Positions 12,352-23,202 of a stretch of DNA of 64,000 nt are shown here, piece by piece. Each line of letters opens with the position of its first letter. The first letter of the stretch is position 1. The DNA lies in NCBI GenBank assembly GCA_963556495.2, contig OY747709.1, forward strand, positions 18,976,900-19,040,899. Direction: 5' to 3'. This DNA is from Valencia hispanica. Its lineage: Eukaryota; Chordata; Actinopteri; Cyprinodontiformes; Valenciidae. A program made the position numbers and the translations under genes. The notes beneath the pieces are model-generated. The model worked only from the letters and a program-made list of their open reading frames with translations, was not told the DNA's origin and searched no databases.

Positions 12352-13480
12352 CATTGAAAAATCAATCCGAAACGCCCTCCGGAACGAACCCGACCCAGGT
12401 GGGGGACCCCCCGGCCGTCTGTATGTGCCCTCAGCCATCCGAGCACGGACCATCCACTGGGCCCATGCGTCCAAGTTCTCTTGTCATCCCGGCACCAGTC
12501 GCACCATTGCCGTCCTTCGCAGATATTTCTGGTGGCCATCCCTTAACAAGGATGTAGCAGAGTATATTTCAGCCTGTCATATCTGCAACCAAAATAAATA
12601 ATCCCATCAATCTCCAGCTGGTCTCCTGCAACCACTCTCCACTCCTTCTCAACCCTGGTCTCACATCGCACTGGATTTCATCACTGGCCGCCCACCTTCT
12701 AAAGGTAAAACAGTCATTTTATCCGTCATTGACCGTTTTTCTAAAGCCTGCCATCTCATTGCTCTCCCTAAGCTTCCCTCATCCACAGAAACTGTCCGCC
12801 AGCTCATTCTTCACGTCTTCAAACTCCATGGAATCCCTTCTGAAATCATCTCTGATCGAGGTCCTCAATTTATTTCAGCCATCTGGAAACGGTTCTGTTC
12901 TGCCCCAGGAGCCACATCCAAACTCACCTCTGGTTATCATCCTCAGTCAAACGCTCATTGTGAAAGATTACACCAAGAAATTGAAAACACCCTCCGTTGT
13001 CTTTGCAATTTAAACCCACTTACCTGGTCCATCCATCTCCCCTGGGTTGAGTACTCCCACAATTCTCACGTCTCTTCTGCTACCGGATTCTCTCCCTTTG
13101 AAATATCACTCGGCAACAAACCTTCTCTACTTTCAGACTCTTTCCCTGACCCAGTGGTGCCATCGGTCCGTGCTCGCATCCGTGCCATCAGACGTGTCTG
13201 AAACCAGGCTCACGCCGCCCTCCAATGTACAGCTGCTCAAAATAAACGATACGCGGATAAGAGGCGACCAGCACCCTATTATTCATCAGGTCAACGGGTA
13301 TGGATCTCGTCCAAAGATTTTCCCCTCAGATCCGATCCAAGAAAACTTGACCCTTGGTTCCTTGGTCCATTCCCCATCAAAAAAGTCATCAGTCAGTCTA
13401 CAGTTAAACTCAAGATTCCATCCCATCTCTGTGTTCATCCAGTCTTCCATGTGTCCCAGATCAAACCTGTCTCCAGAGAC
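12352..13480 (+). pseudogene. gypsy integrase, two stops, 3' truncated
   Basis: One reading frame carries the whole domain. The zinc-binding part has HWAHASKFSCHPGT and CHIC. The core has Asp in ALDFITG, Asp in SDRGPQF and Glu in HCERLHQEIE, the DDE set. Stops interrupt it at 12599-12601 (TAA) and 13199-13201 (TGA, where the family has Trp). The open stretch between them is 199 codons without Met. The C-terminus reaches HPVFHVSQIKPVS, the segment that usually precedes a chromodomain, and then breaks off at 13478-13483 into LTR sequence. Confidence 0.85.
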
Positions 13481-13583
13481 TGTCACATTTATTATAATAA
13501 TCTTTTACCATATCTAAAATAACTGTCTGATGTTCTGAGTCTTTTGCTGCCTTTTGAGTCATTAAAACCCTGCAAACATGACA
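13478..13583 (+). repeat. gypsy 3' LTR remnant
   Basis: Matches the last 107 bases of the 5' LTR (catttattataata, cttttaccatat, aataactgtctg, gagtcattaaaaccctgc, ending ACATGACA). The first roughly 580 bases of the LTR and the polypurine tract are missing. The junction sits on GAGACT, which also occurs at 9458-9463 in the 5' LTR. Confidence 0.85.
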
Positions 13584-13588
13584 AAACT

Positions 13589-16500
13589 AAACACAAACGG
13601 TTTTGTGTTTTAACACTAACAAAGTAAGCTGATAACCCTCAACTCATTTCCAAATAATTTAGCACTCTGTATGCACACATAAACCTTCAGAGTAATGCTT
13701 TTTTACCCACTTTCCCAGCTGTTATTTTTCAAGGTGTGAATAATTTATAGAAAATGACTTGCAAATACATGGCATGTGGGTGTTTCAGTATCCCTCATCC
13801 ATATTCATCAGTTATGCTGGAACATCCATGGTTTATCCTCCTAAAGTGCTAAACTGACATCTTCAGCTCACAGTTCACCTGCAGTATGAAATAAAATGGT
13901 TGTTACTTTAGAACCACAGGAAGGTAAAGGCTGCCTAAAATGAACAGAAATACAGATTACTGTGGTCCCAAATGTAAAATGGACTTTTTAAAGGAAACTT
14001 TTACAACACAAGAGACATGCAGTCATGCACAAGAAGTTTAGCAAGAAATCGGAATCCACTTTTTAGCTCTTAAAACCTGTACCCATATGTTCTATATCCT
14101 TGTTTTTTTTGAAGAACACTGAACACCAGTGAACTGATGAATTAAACTTAAATGTTAATACTCTTACAAACCTTTAGATTAGCTCTAAAGTTTTTAAAAC
14201 TTTACCTTTGGAAAATAGAGATGCTGAATTTTTAAAGCTTACTTATAGAGTTTAATGTACAGTAGATAAATCTGAATACTTTCTGGACAAAAAACGCAAA
14301 AATAAAACAGCTCACTCTTTATTTTATTACTTACTTCCTACCTTATCTGTGGTAACCAAATAAACAAAATGAAGGGGGGGAAAAAAGCGACTCTGTATTT
14401 GCACTTAAGTGAGTGTGGGCTGATCAAATGTTTACTAGAAATTGAGATTATAAAAACCATGTATTTTGCTCTGCTGGCTAAGCCTCCTGATTGTTACCAA
14501 AAAAAAAAACTGTATCAAATGAGTTTCATGTGAGATTTGGAGTCTTGTGTTGCCGATAAGATCATTAGAACAAACAGTAAATTGATTAGATATTTTGATA
14601 AACAAAAAACTGTATTCATTCTTAAAGGTGTTGTACACATAGTACTCAAAAAACTACTGTTACATAAGAAAACCAATACTTAGAAGATATTTAAAATATT
14701 AAAATACTAAAATTATTAAATACTAAAATATTTAAAGAGTAATTTTACATATCAAGATATTTTGTACATGTTTTTAAAACCGTGAGGTAGGCAAAAGTTG
14801 TGACTCTCATCCATTTTCTTTGAGATCACCATAACATGCCAGTGCATTAAGTTAACAAGATTTACAGATTGCAACATCTTAAAAAATTACCAGGACCTCA
14901 GGAACATAGATTTGTATGGACAGTGACTGAGAAGAAAGTTGCTAAACAAAATGCATGACCTACACCAAACCAAAGAAACAGAACAATTTGAATTGTTATC
15001 TTTCAAATATTTGTGTACTTAAATCCAATGCAGCAAAAGTATGTGTTTGTTTCTTTAAATGCTTGAGATTTCTCACTCATTTCTCACTTTGAATGTGTCC
15101 AGTAGAACCAGACATATCTCTTTTAGTAATAAATTTACTGGATCTATTTTAAGTTTGGCATTTCGCACTAAAATGAATTCCAATGGATCCACTCAAATGA
15201 GCAGCACTATAATTTGTTGCACTAATTATGCTGTCTATATTGTGTGTGTATGTTGTATTTGTATAAGCTAATTGTGCACAAAATGTTTGTAAGTAGGGTA
15301 TTTAATGAAATTGCTCGTTGTGTGTTTAGACTTAGTTAACACACTTTTGGGCTTATTTATTAGTTTATTACAGTTAAGTAACATAACATAGCATATTTTA
15401 AAGAACAAGCAAAATAACCAGAAATGTAGTATAGATATTGTGTACATTTGTATATTTCTGTTAATTTACATGGTGTTTGTAATGTTGTGTACATTAAATA
15501 ATTACAGGTCCAGGACAGATGCTACAGTGAGAGGCCTAACAACCTCTCCAACTTCATTAGCCGTATCCACAACCAACTCCATTTTAATTCTTTGTTTTAT
15601 CACACACAAAGACAGTAAAAAATCTAATTCTTAATAGTGCTCTTACAATCACCAGAAGAATACAGTAAAAGAATAAAAGCACCTGTAAAACTCTGACATG
15701 CTTCACTATGAATAATAAATACAGAGAAAAAAATATTTATTTGTTTTTTTTCTTGGAAATCCACATTCTGCTGGAAACAAATACCAAATGCTCTGTGGTC
15801 AGGTCATCATAGTTCATCCTACTACAGTCACAGTATTCTGGGGAATATTCACACTTTGCAGTGCAGTGATCCATGAAAGTGTTCTCTGTTTTCAGAGACA
15901 TGAAGAAACAAGCCCCACTAATTGGCATTTAATTTTTTTTTACTGAAGGTAAAATCATAAATGTATCAAAGTTTTGCATGTGTTTGATCCTGTCCGGTCT
16001 GCTTTTGGGGTATTTTGCCAAAAGCACAAACTACAATTGCGTCATCGTAAAGCCAATGAGACTATGGGATGGCATTATCTGTTTGCCTTTTGTTTTGTAC
16101 AAGACAGAATTTAATTGATTTGTTCAAATGTAGCCCAATTTTTCTAACATAGACCTAATCAATTGCAAATAAATTAATTTGGACAAAAATAACTACAGAA
16201 AATGACAGGTTTTTCGCTGAAACTTTCAATTATTTTCTGAAATTTAACAAAAACAGAATAATCAAAACGTTTATATTTTTCCACCTAAAGACTTGAAATA
16301 TGTTAAACTCAGGTCTTTTGGGGGGCATTATTACCAGCACACTAACTTCTACCATAAGCAAGGTCAACAACAGCTGTAATTTATTTTCCTTATTAAAAAT
16401 AACCACTACATCTCAAAGCTGATCACGTATCAGGGAACCAAAGGCTTTATATTAAAGATGAAGATTTTTTTTTTTTTTTAAGCAAAAGCTTTCTATGTAT

Positions 16501-16633
16501 TTTCTAGCCTTGTTGCCATAAGTGGTCACTATTTACTTGAGAGAAGAGGCAAAGTCACACAATGGGAGAGAGATATTGCTGTAAAAGAGGATTTTAATAT
16601 TTTAAAATATATTTATTACAAAGTTGACATTAT
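13589..16633. other. no gene seen
   Basis: About 3 kb of AT-rich sequence with scattered A and T runs. The short open frames have no recognisable content. Confidence 0.4.
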
Positions 16634-17155
16634 AAAGGCAAGGCAATTTTATTTGTATAGCACACTTTCAACAGCAAGGTGATTCAAGGTGCTTTACAAG
16701 ATTAGAGGTAAAATAAAAACAGCTTTAAAACACAAAGCATATAAGGTAAAAACAGCAATAAATGAAGCACACACAGATACTTCAAGGCATTAATTAGCAA
16801 GAAACATAAACAAAACATGATACAACAAAACATTACTCAAAGGCAGCTCTAAACAGTTACGTTTTTAGTTCTGATTTAAAAGAACTGTGTGTTTCAGCAG
16901 CTTTGCAGTTTTCTGGAAGTTTGTTCCAGATTAGAGGAGGATAGAAACTGAAAGCTGCTTCTCCATGTTTGGTTCGAATTCTAGGGATGTTGAGTAGACT
17001 TGAATTAGAGGACCTGAGTGGTCTGGTGGGTTGGTATAGTAACAGCATATGTTTGATATACTTTGGTGCTAAGCCATTCACTGATTTATTAACTTACCTT
17101 GGCATCTTATATAACCTATTAGAGCAGTTAGCACTGTTACCATTGCCAAAATGAC
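16634..17155 (-). mobile_element. L2-like LINE, 5'-truncated 3' end
   Basis: A 74-codon minus-strand frame (16857-17081) reads NGLAPKYIKHMLLLYQPTRP and PRIRTKHGEAAFSFYPPLIWNKLP, the signature C-terminus of fish L2/CR1-type reverse-transcriptase proteins. The element's 3' terminus is at the low-coordinate end (tgctatacaaataaaattgcc on the minus strand). The same terminus recurs at 30325. The 5' end is lost near 17155, as usual for dead-on-arrival LINE copies. Confidence 0.75.
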
Positions 17156-17915
17156 AGTCCCCAAGGAGAGATTTCCAAAAGACTGCCACCTACACATGAA
17201 TACCACAACTTACATGTTCTCTCTCTTTATGTTTATTTGTACGTCAATAATAAAGTGAAAGAAACTATATTATTTTGACCATTGTCTCTTCGCTTAAAGT
17301 GATCATTCTGCCCGAATTTCAAACTTTTGCAGTCAAAATATGCATTTTTTTCCGACTTCCCTTTTTAATTTACTTTTCCTCTCCTTTTGAAAGCAGAGTA
17401 CTGCAGTATTTTCACACCCCCACACTAACGTGACCTGTATGTCTCGCCTTGGCACATTAATGGAGAATCTGATAAAGTTTCAGCATGCAATTAGTGCTAC
17501 TTGCTGAGTCCTTACACTGGCAGTCCATCACGCATGCACACAAAGGGGCTTTTATGCTTTCCTTTTTTTTTTTGCCAATTTGTGTTTTTTACCATTTACC
17601 GATTCATTCAGTTCATTCACTTACTTCAATTTAAGCTCATCATAGCAAAAAAAAAAAGATAGATGGCTTGCACAAACAAAGTCGGGAAAGCAAAGCAGTA
17701 TTTATCCAGCCTTTCTGATGTTATTGTTGTTTAAATCGTCTCTTTTTACCGTTTAACTGTTTGTGAATCTTAAGCTTCAACACTGGTTTGCCCAGCGTTG
17801 AAGATTCAGTTTCATCATAAATAATCATATAATGGTTTTAGAAAGCAAAAACAGACATCCACATCTACAGATAACCCCCCCTCCCACATACACATCCTTC
17901 TCTAATGTGACCTAC
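17156..17915. other. start of bassoon intron 2; no repeat recognised
   Basis: The interval runs on the minus strand from the bassoon exon 2 donor at 17915 to the LINE tail. It is AT-rich with A and T runs. Nothing else was identified. Confidence 0.4.
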
Positions 17916-18771
17916 CTCAGTAAGGTGAGGGTTTGGGTTGAAGCCACACTGGTTGCACACAGTGGCCTTGCACTGGGTGCAGGTGTTGTAGTTGGGTACA
18001 GCTGGTGGGTTGGACAGCTCTGTGGTGGTGCACACTGGGCACAGCTTGCTGCTTGGCATGGGAGCAATCTGTGGCAGGGAGTAGGGTGAGGTGGGAGTCA
18101 CACCACGGTCAGGAGACACAGAAGGAGACCGGCCTGTCCTAGAACCACTTGACCCACTGAAGTCGACTTGGAGGTTTCGGCGGGAGGGATGCTGACCGAG
18201 ACTTTGACCACTGTGGGCTCCCATACCGGAACCAGCTGGAGTGTGACCCATCCCATGGCCAGAACCTGAGATCTGCCCCATGCTTGACCCTTGGCTGGAC
18301 TGCATGTGTCTAGGGGAGGTTGGGCTGTCATGAGCAGCCAGGCGATATGGCTCCACAGCTCTGGACCCTATTCCTCCGCCACTGCCCATGCCTGATCCCA
18401 TACCTCCACCTCCCATTCCACCCATACCTCCACCTCCCATTCCCCCCATACCTCCTCCTCCCATTCCTCCACCCATGCTTCCTCCTCCTCCCATTCCACC
18501 CATGCTTCCTCCTCCTCCCATTCCACCCATGCTTCCTCCTCCTCCCATTCCGCCCATGCCTCCTCCTCCCATTCCGCCCATGCCTCCTCCCATTCCACCC
18601 ATGCCTCCTCCTCCCGTTCCTCCACCTCCTATTCCTCCTCCCATTCCACCCATGCCTCCTCCTATTCCACCCATTCCTGCTCCACTCATTCCACCCATCC
18701 CTCCTCCTCCACCTCCATGTCCACCTTGTTGCATTCCTGGCTTTGGACTACCCATCGTGCCCATTGGACCT
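17916..18771 (-). CDS. bsn: bassoon, coding exon 2 (Gly/Met repeats and start of first zinc finger)
   Basis: This exon encodes residues 60-345. A pyrimidine-rich tract and TTGCAG acceptor end at 18772, and a strong donor (GAG|GTAGGT) follows at 17915. The order is: a Gly/Met-rich tract with GGMGG repeats (about residues 75-195), a Ser/Gly/His-rich linker, the segment [10 protein letters not shown] followed by [13 protein letters not shown], then three of the four Cys pairs of the first Piccolo/Bassoon zinc finger (CPVC 304/307, CTQC 324/327, CNQC 332/335) and the tail [10 protein letters not shown]. The [10 protein letters not shown] block and this finger match mammalian Bassoon better than Piccolo. 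The fourth Cys pair must be in the next exon, which I did not find here. The finger region binds presynaptic partners such as PRA1 in the mammalian family. The opposite-strand Pro-rich open frames are shadows of the Gly-rich repeat. Confidence 0.92.
18478..18558 (-). repeat. 27-bp coding minisatellite in bassoon exon 2
   Basis: Three head-to-tail 27-bp units (18478-18504, 18505-18531, 18532-18558). The first two are identical and the third differs at one base. Each encodes the nine residues MGGMGGGGS. Shorter 12-18-bp relatives fill the flanks (about 18390-18720). Confidence 0.9.
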
Positions 18772-19209
18772 CTGCAAGAGACAAAGCAAAAGAAAAATAA
18801 GGCTTACAATTTCACATACATTTTCTGAAGTCACGTTTTATTTTCTTGCAGTGCTTTTACATCTCTGAATCTCAAAATACTATATTTGAGTTCAATGTGG
18901 CAAGACAAACAAGCTAAAGTATAATTATAAAATAGAAGGAAATTATGCATATATATTTTTTACATTTCTTAACAAATACAAATCTAAAGAGCATGGCAAC
19001 CATTATGATTCACCCCTCCTGATTTAGTACTTTATTTAACCACTCTTACAGTAATTGCAGATGCAAGCCTTTTGTGGTTGTGTAGCTTGCCTTTAAGCAA
19101 TAATTTGGCCACATATTCTAAATTGGATTTTCGGCTTGACTTTGACGAGGCCGTTTTAATTTCTGGATAAATGCAACCATAAGCCATCACAAGCCAGTGA
19201 TTTTTGTGC

Positions 19210-20050
19210 TGGTCCCAAGTCCTGATAAATACAGAGGGTTGTGTCAGGACGGGCATCTGACGTGAAAGCTAAGCCAAATCAAATATGCAAATTATAAACA
19301 TGGATTGCATACCGGATCGGTCAAGGCCCAGGTTAACAACGACCGCCACCGGTGCTATTAACCTACAGGGTGCCAGTGGAAATCAGACTACAACTGATTG
19401 ACGAAAGAGAGAAGAAAAGTGTGGTTGTAGGCAGAGAGTAAGAAGAGGAAAGGTCTAGATGGAGGTGTAGATGGAATGAGAAATGGAGTAGGAGTTATCT
19501 TGAAAGAGGAGTTTGTTAGGAACGTCCTAGAAATTAAAACAATGTCAGATAGGCTGATAAGTCTGAAGCTTGAAATGGAAGGAATCATTATCAATGTTGT
19601 TTGGATGTGAGTAAGATGTGAGTTAGAAGAGAAGCAAAAATTCTGGAGTGAACAAGATGATGTGATGCAGTGTATTTTCAGAGTTGAGAGGGCGGTGATT
19701 GGTGCAGACTTTAACAGACATGTTGACGAAGGGAAAAGAGGTGATGAGGAACTGATGGATGGGTTTGTTATCCAGGATAGGAACGAAGAAGGACAGAAGG
19801 TGGTGGACTTTGTGAAAAGGATGGAAATGCCTGTAGATACTTTCTTCCAGAACAGGCAGGAACATAGGATAACTTATGTTGGGGTTTATTTCCTAAAACG
19901 GACAGAACAGACTGCATTTCCAAGTATTCCCCGTACAATGATGATATCACAAAGTTCAAAAAAGCCAATGATGGACGACCATCTTCGTCTTCATGCAGGC
20001 TTCGCTAGCGGACAGAGGCTGAACTTCATTAGTGAACTCCACTATTTCTG
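19210..20050 (+). mobile_element. RTE-type LINE relic, endonuclease region
   Basis: Begins with the fish repeat text gacgggcatctgacgtgaaa and cataccggatcggtc. It then shows two out-of-frame pieces of an AP-endonuclease-like domain. The first, from 19453, reads RNGVGVILKEEFVRNVLEI. The second is an open frame at 19662-20051 with VIGADFNRHVDEGKRGDEE and VVDFVKRMEM, then TFFQNRQEHRITY. This is the RTE/BovB-type endonuclease that gave rise to the CFDP2-like proteins. Reverse transcriptase is absent. Confidence 0.75.
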
Positions 20051-21267
20051 ACCAGCTGGATGGAAAAAAAAATCCCTTAAAAACCTTTAAAGTGCAAGCT
20101 TAATAGTTCTATAGGCTCCTGTTCGTGTATCCAGGAGTACCTTGTTGACCGCTGAACTTAAACCAGAGTAGTTCTTTAAGAAGACAGCAGATGCCGATCG
20201 TTAGAGTTGACTCGTGGTCTTGTCTACGGTTGCAGCCAGCAAACGGGACCACCAGGTTCAGGAGAACTTAAGTGTACGCGCCAGCTTTACCACTTCAACA
20301 CTTTTTTTCTTCCCTTTCTTCTTGACTGGACTTGGTTCTCTGCTGGGACTGGTTGAACAGCAAATCACCTCAACGTAGGATCAGATCTGTTAATTTTATT
20401 CTCCTCTTTGTGTCTGGGCAGAGATAAGTAAATATTATTTCATAGAGTTGGTTTGATGTATATTGAACGCTGAAACCGCTGTTTTTCACTGATGCTGCTG
20501 ATCGCATGTTTTGTGAATTTGCTGTGTTTTAAACTGCTTGAATCCAGGGCGGGGTCTGACTATTACTTTGCACATTGATTGTCATGTAGGTGTCCTGCTG
20601 CCTCTCTTTCCTCACCCCTTTAGTTCTTTCCTCTCCATACATTCTCACACCCACAATATCCTCCCATTACATGATAAAAAGGTCATTTTTAAGTGGTTTT
20701 CTGGTATCCGGACAACAGTTTCCACCCGAGCTATGGATCTCTGTAGCTCTCAGAGTTACTAGCAGGTGTCTTAGCAGCTTAGATACTAATATATTGGTAG
20801 GTTCCATACTCTTTCCAATTTAGGATGATTTATAGAAGAATATTGTTCCAAGAGAAGTTCAAAGGTTGGAACATTGCTTTCTAACCCAACATTGCTTTAA
20901 ACGTCTCGACAATTTTCTCTGACTTGTCTGCTGTGGTCACTAATGTTCTCTAAAAACCTCTGAGTTCTTCAAAGAACAATGATATTTATTTTTGACTATT
21001 TACTTATTAGGTGGCTTCTAAATATTTCTTTTCCATTTCCAAAATATTCATTACTTTTTGTTGGCCTATCACAAAAAGTCTTCATAAAATACATTGGAGT
21101 TTGTGGTAACAGCAAATTCTTTATGTATGTGACAATTAAATGTATTAACAGTTTCAGTTATCTGTTATTGAAAAAAAAGCATGTTTTTCACAGAAGAATT
21201 TTTCCTAAGTGTTCTTTTCTATGTCTAAGAATATTAACAAAACCCATTTCAGCAGAGGAGATATATA
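20051..21267. other. no gene seen; part is a diverged unclassified repeat
   Basis: Mostly AT-rich. Bases 20408-20427 are identical over 20 bases to 35826-35845, suggesting that both places hold remains of the same unclassified element. Confidence 0.35.
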
Positions 21268-21269
21268 TA

Positions 21270-22868
21270 CACTACCGTTCAAAAGTTTGGGGTCACCCAA
21301 ACAATTTTGTGTTTTCCATGAAAAGTCACACTTATTCACCACCATACGTTGTGAAATGAATAGAAAATAGAGTCAAGACATTGACAAGGTTAGAAATAAT
21401 TGATTTGTATTTGAAATAAGATTTTTTTTACATCAAACTTTGCTTTCGTCAAAGAATCCTCCATTTGCAGCAATTACAGCATTGCAGACCTTTGGCATTC
21501 TAGCTGTTAATTTGTTGAGGTAATCTGGAGAAATTGCACCCCACGCTTCTAGAAGCAGCTCCCACAATTTGGATTGGTTGGATGGGCACTTCTTGCGTAC
21601 CATACGGTCAAGCTGCTCCCACAACAGCTCAATGGGGTTCAAATCTGGTGACTGCGCTGGCCACTCCATTATCGATAGAATACCAGCTGTCTGCTTCTTC
21701 TCTAAATAGTTCTTGCACAATTTGGAGGTGTGTTTTGGGTCATTGTCCTGTTGTATGATGAAATTGGCTCCAATCAAGCGCTGTCCACTGGGTATGGCAT
21801 GGCGTTGCAAAATGGAGTGATAGCCTTCCTTATTCAGAATCCCTTTTACCCTGTACAAATCTCCCACCTTACCAGCACCAAAGCAACCCCAGACCATCAC
21901 ATTACCTCCACCATGCTTAACAGATGGCGTCAGGCATTCTTCCAGCATCTTTTCAGTTGTTCTGCGTCTCACAAACGTTCTTCTTTGTGATCCAAACACC
22001 TCAAACTTGGATTAATCCATCCACAACACTTTTTTCCAGTCTTCCTCTGTCCAATGTCTGTGTTCTTTTGCCCATCTTAATCTTTTTCTTTTATTGGCCA
22101 GTCTCAGAAATGGCTTTTTCTTTGCCACTCTGCCCTGAAGCCCAGAATCCCGCAGCCCCCTCTTCACTGTAGATGTTGACACTGGTGTTTTGCGGGTACT
22201 ATTTAATGAAGATGCCAGTTGGGGACCTGTGAGGCGTCTGTTTCTCAAACTAGAGACTCTAATGTACTTATCTTCTTGCTCAGTTGTGCAACGCGGCCTC
22301 CCACTTCTTTTTCTACTCTGGTTAGAGCCTGTTTGTGCTGTCCTCTGAAGGGAGTAGTACGCACCGTTGTAGGAAATCTTCAATTTCTTAGCAATTTCTC
22401 GCATGGAATAGCCTTCATTTCTAAGAACAAGAATAGACTGTCGAGTTTCAGATGAAAGTTCTCTTTTTCTGGCCATTTTGAGCGTTTAATTGACCCCACA
22501 AATGTGATGCTCCAGAAACTCAATCTGCTCAAAGGAAGGTCAGTTTTGTAGCTTCTGTACCGAGCTAAACTGTTTTCAGATGTGTGAACATGATTGCACA
22601 AGGGTTTTCTAATCATCAATTAGCCTTCCGAGCCAATGAGCAAACACATTGTACCATTAGAACACTGGAGTGATAGTTGCTGGAAATGGGCCTCTATACA
22701 CCTATGTAGATATTGCACCAAGAATAGTCATTTACCACATTAGCAATGTATAGAGTGTATTTCTTTAAAGTTAAGACTAGTTTAAAGTTATCTTCATTGA
22801 AAAGTACAGTGCTTTTCCTTCAAAAATAAGGACATTTCAATGTGACCCCAAACTTTTGAACGGCAGTA
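21270..22868 (-). mobile_element. Tc1/mariner transposon, near intact
   Basis: A 1.6-kb element with terminal inverted repeats: cactaccgttcaaaagtttgg on the left, and its near complement ending cttttgaacggcagta on the right. Both ends abut TA dinucleotides (21268-21269 and 22869-22870), the Tc1/mariner target. It encodes one transposase on the minus strand with a single internal stop. It lies in bassoon intron 1 in the same orientation as the gene. Confidence 0.9.
21433..22476 (-). pseudogene. Tc1-type transposase with one in-frame stop
   Basis: 348 codons in one frame from MARKRELSSETRQ to GGFFDESKV. An N-terminal paired-like helix-turn-helix region (SMREIAKKLKIS, with a GRPR hook near residue 60) is followed by the catalytic domain: Asp in LWMD, Asp in QQDNDPKHTS, Glu in NPIELLWEQ. 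Thirty-eight residues lie between the first Asp of QQDND and that Glu, more than the 34 of classic Tc1. This spacing resembles the DD38E Intruder-type group (inference). The stop TAA is at 22014-22012, directly after the first catalytic Asp, where relatives have Glu. No other disruption was seen. Length matches the family (about 340-350 residues). Confidence 0.9.
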
Positions 22869-22875
22869 TATACAC

Positions 22876-22925
<50 letters not shown>
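22869..22925. repeat. (TA)n(TG)n microsatellite
   Basis: A dinucleotide tract adjoining the Tc1 element's right end. A mirror tract (TG)n(TA)n occurs at 23158-23202 beyond the MITE. Confidence 0.9.
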
Positions 22926-22930
22926 ATGTA

Positions 22931-23150
22931 TAGCTATACTTGTGTGGACCAACCTTTGACACACCACCAGCATTGTGTGGACATTTGTAGTTGTGAGGAC
23001 ATTTTGCCTGGTCCCCACAATGTTTAACTAGCTATTAAACTCTACTAGTTAGGTTTAGAGGTATGGTGTGAAATAGGTTTAGGGAAAGTGTCTGGGTTAG
23101 GCATAGTAAAATCAATGGAAGTCAATACAATGTCAACACAAGTATAGCGA
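22931..23150. mobile_element. MITE with 15-bp terminal inverted repeats
   Basis: A 220-bp unit with ends tagctatacttgtgt (22931-22945) and acacaagtatagcga (23136-23150), inverted copies with one mismatch. The interior has gtggacatttgtag and ggtttagggaaagtgtctggg. I recognise the pattern as a common fish non-autonomous repeat but cannot name the superfamily. It has no coding capacity. Confidence 0.65.
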
Positions 23151-23202
23151 GACAGGAGTGTGTGTGTGTATGTGTGTGTGTATATGTATATATATATATA
23201 TT

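Larger units (their letters stand above)
8878..13583 (+). mobile_element. gypsy LTR retrotransposon, inactive
   Basis: A 4.7-kb element with LTR, gag, protease, reverse transcriptase, RNase H and integrase in Ty3/gypsy order. The 5' LTR starts TGTTAGG and the 3' remnant ends CATGACA. Both sides carry the same 5 bases, AAACT (8873-8877 and 13584-13588), a target-site duplication that fixes the ends. It is dead: gag lacks its zinc knuckle, there are frameshifts in the protease-RT and RT-integrase regions, two stops in integrase, and a deletion has removed the end of integrase and most of the 3' LTR. It lies in putative bassoon intron 2, antisense to the gene. Confidence 0.9.

Noticed and set aside
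18320..18868. Plus-strand Pro/Leu/His-rich and Pro/Ile-rich open frames (182 and 146 codons)
   Set aside because: They are the complement of the Gly/Met repeat in bassoon exon 2. That strand has no start context, splice signals or known domain.
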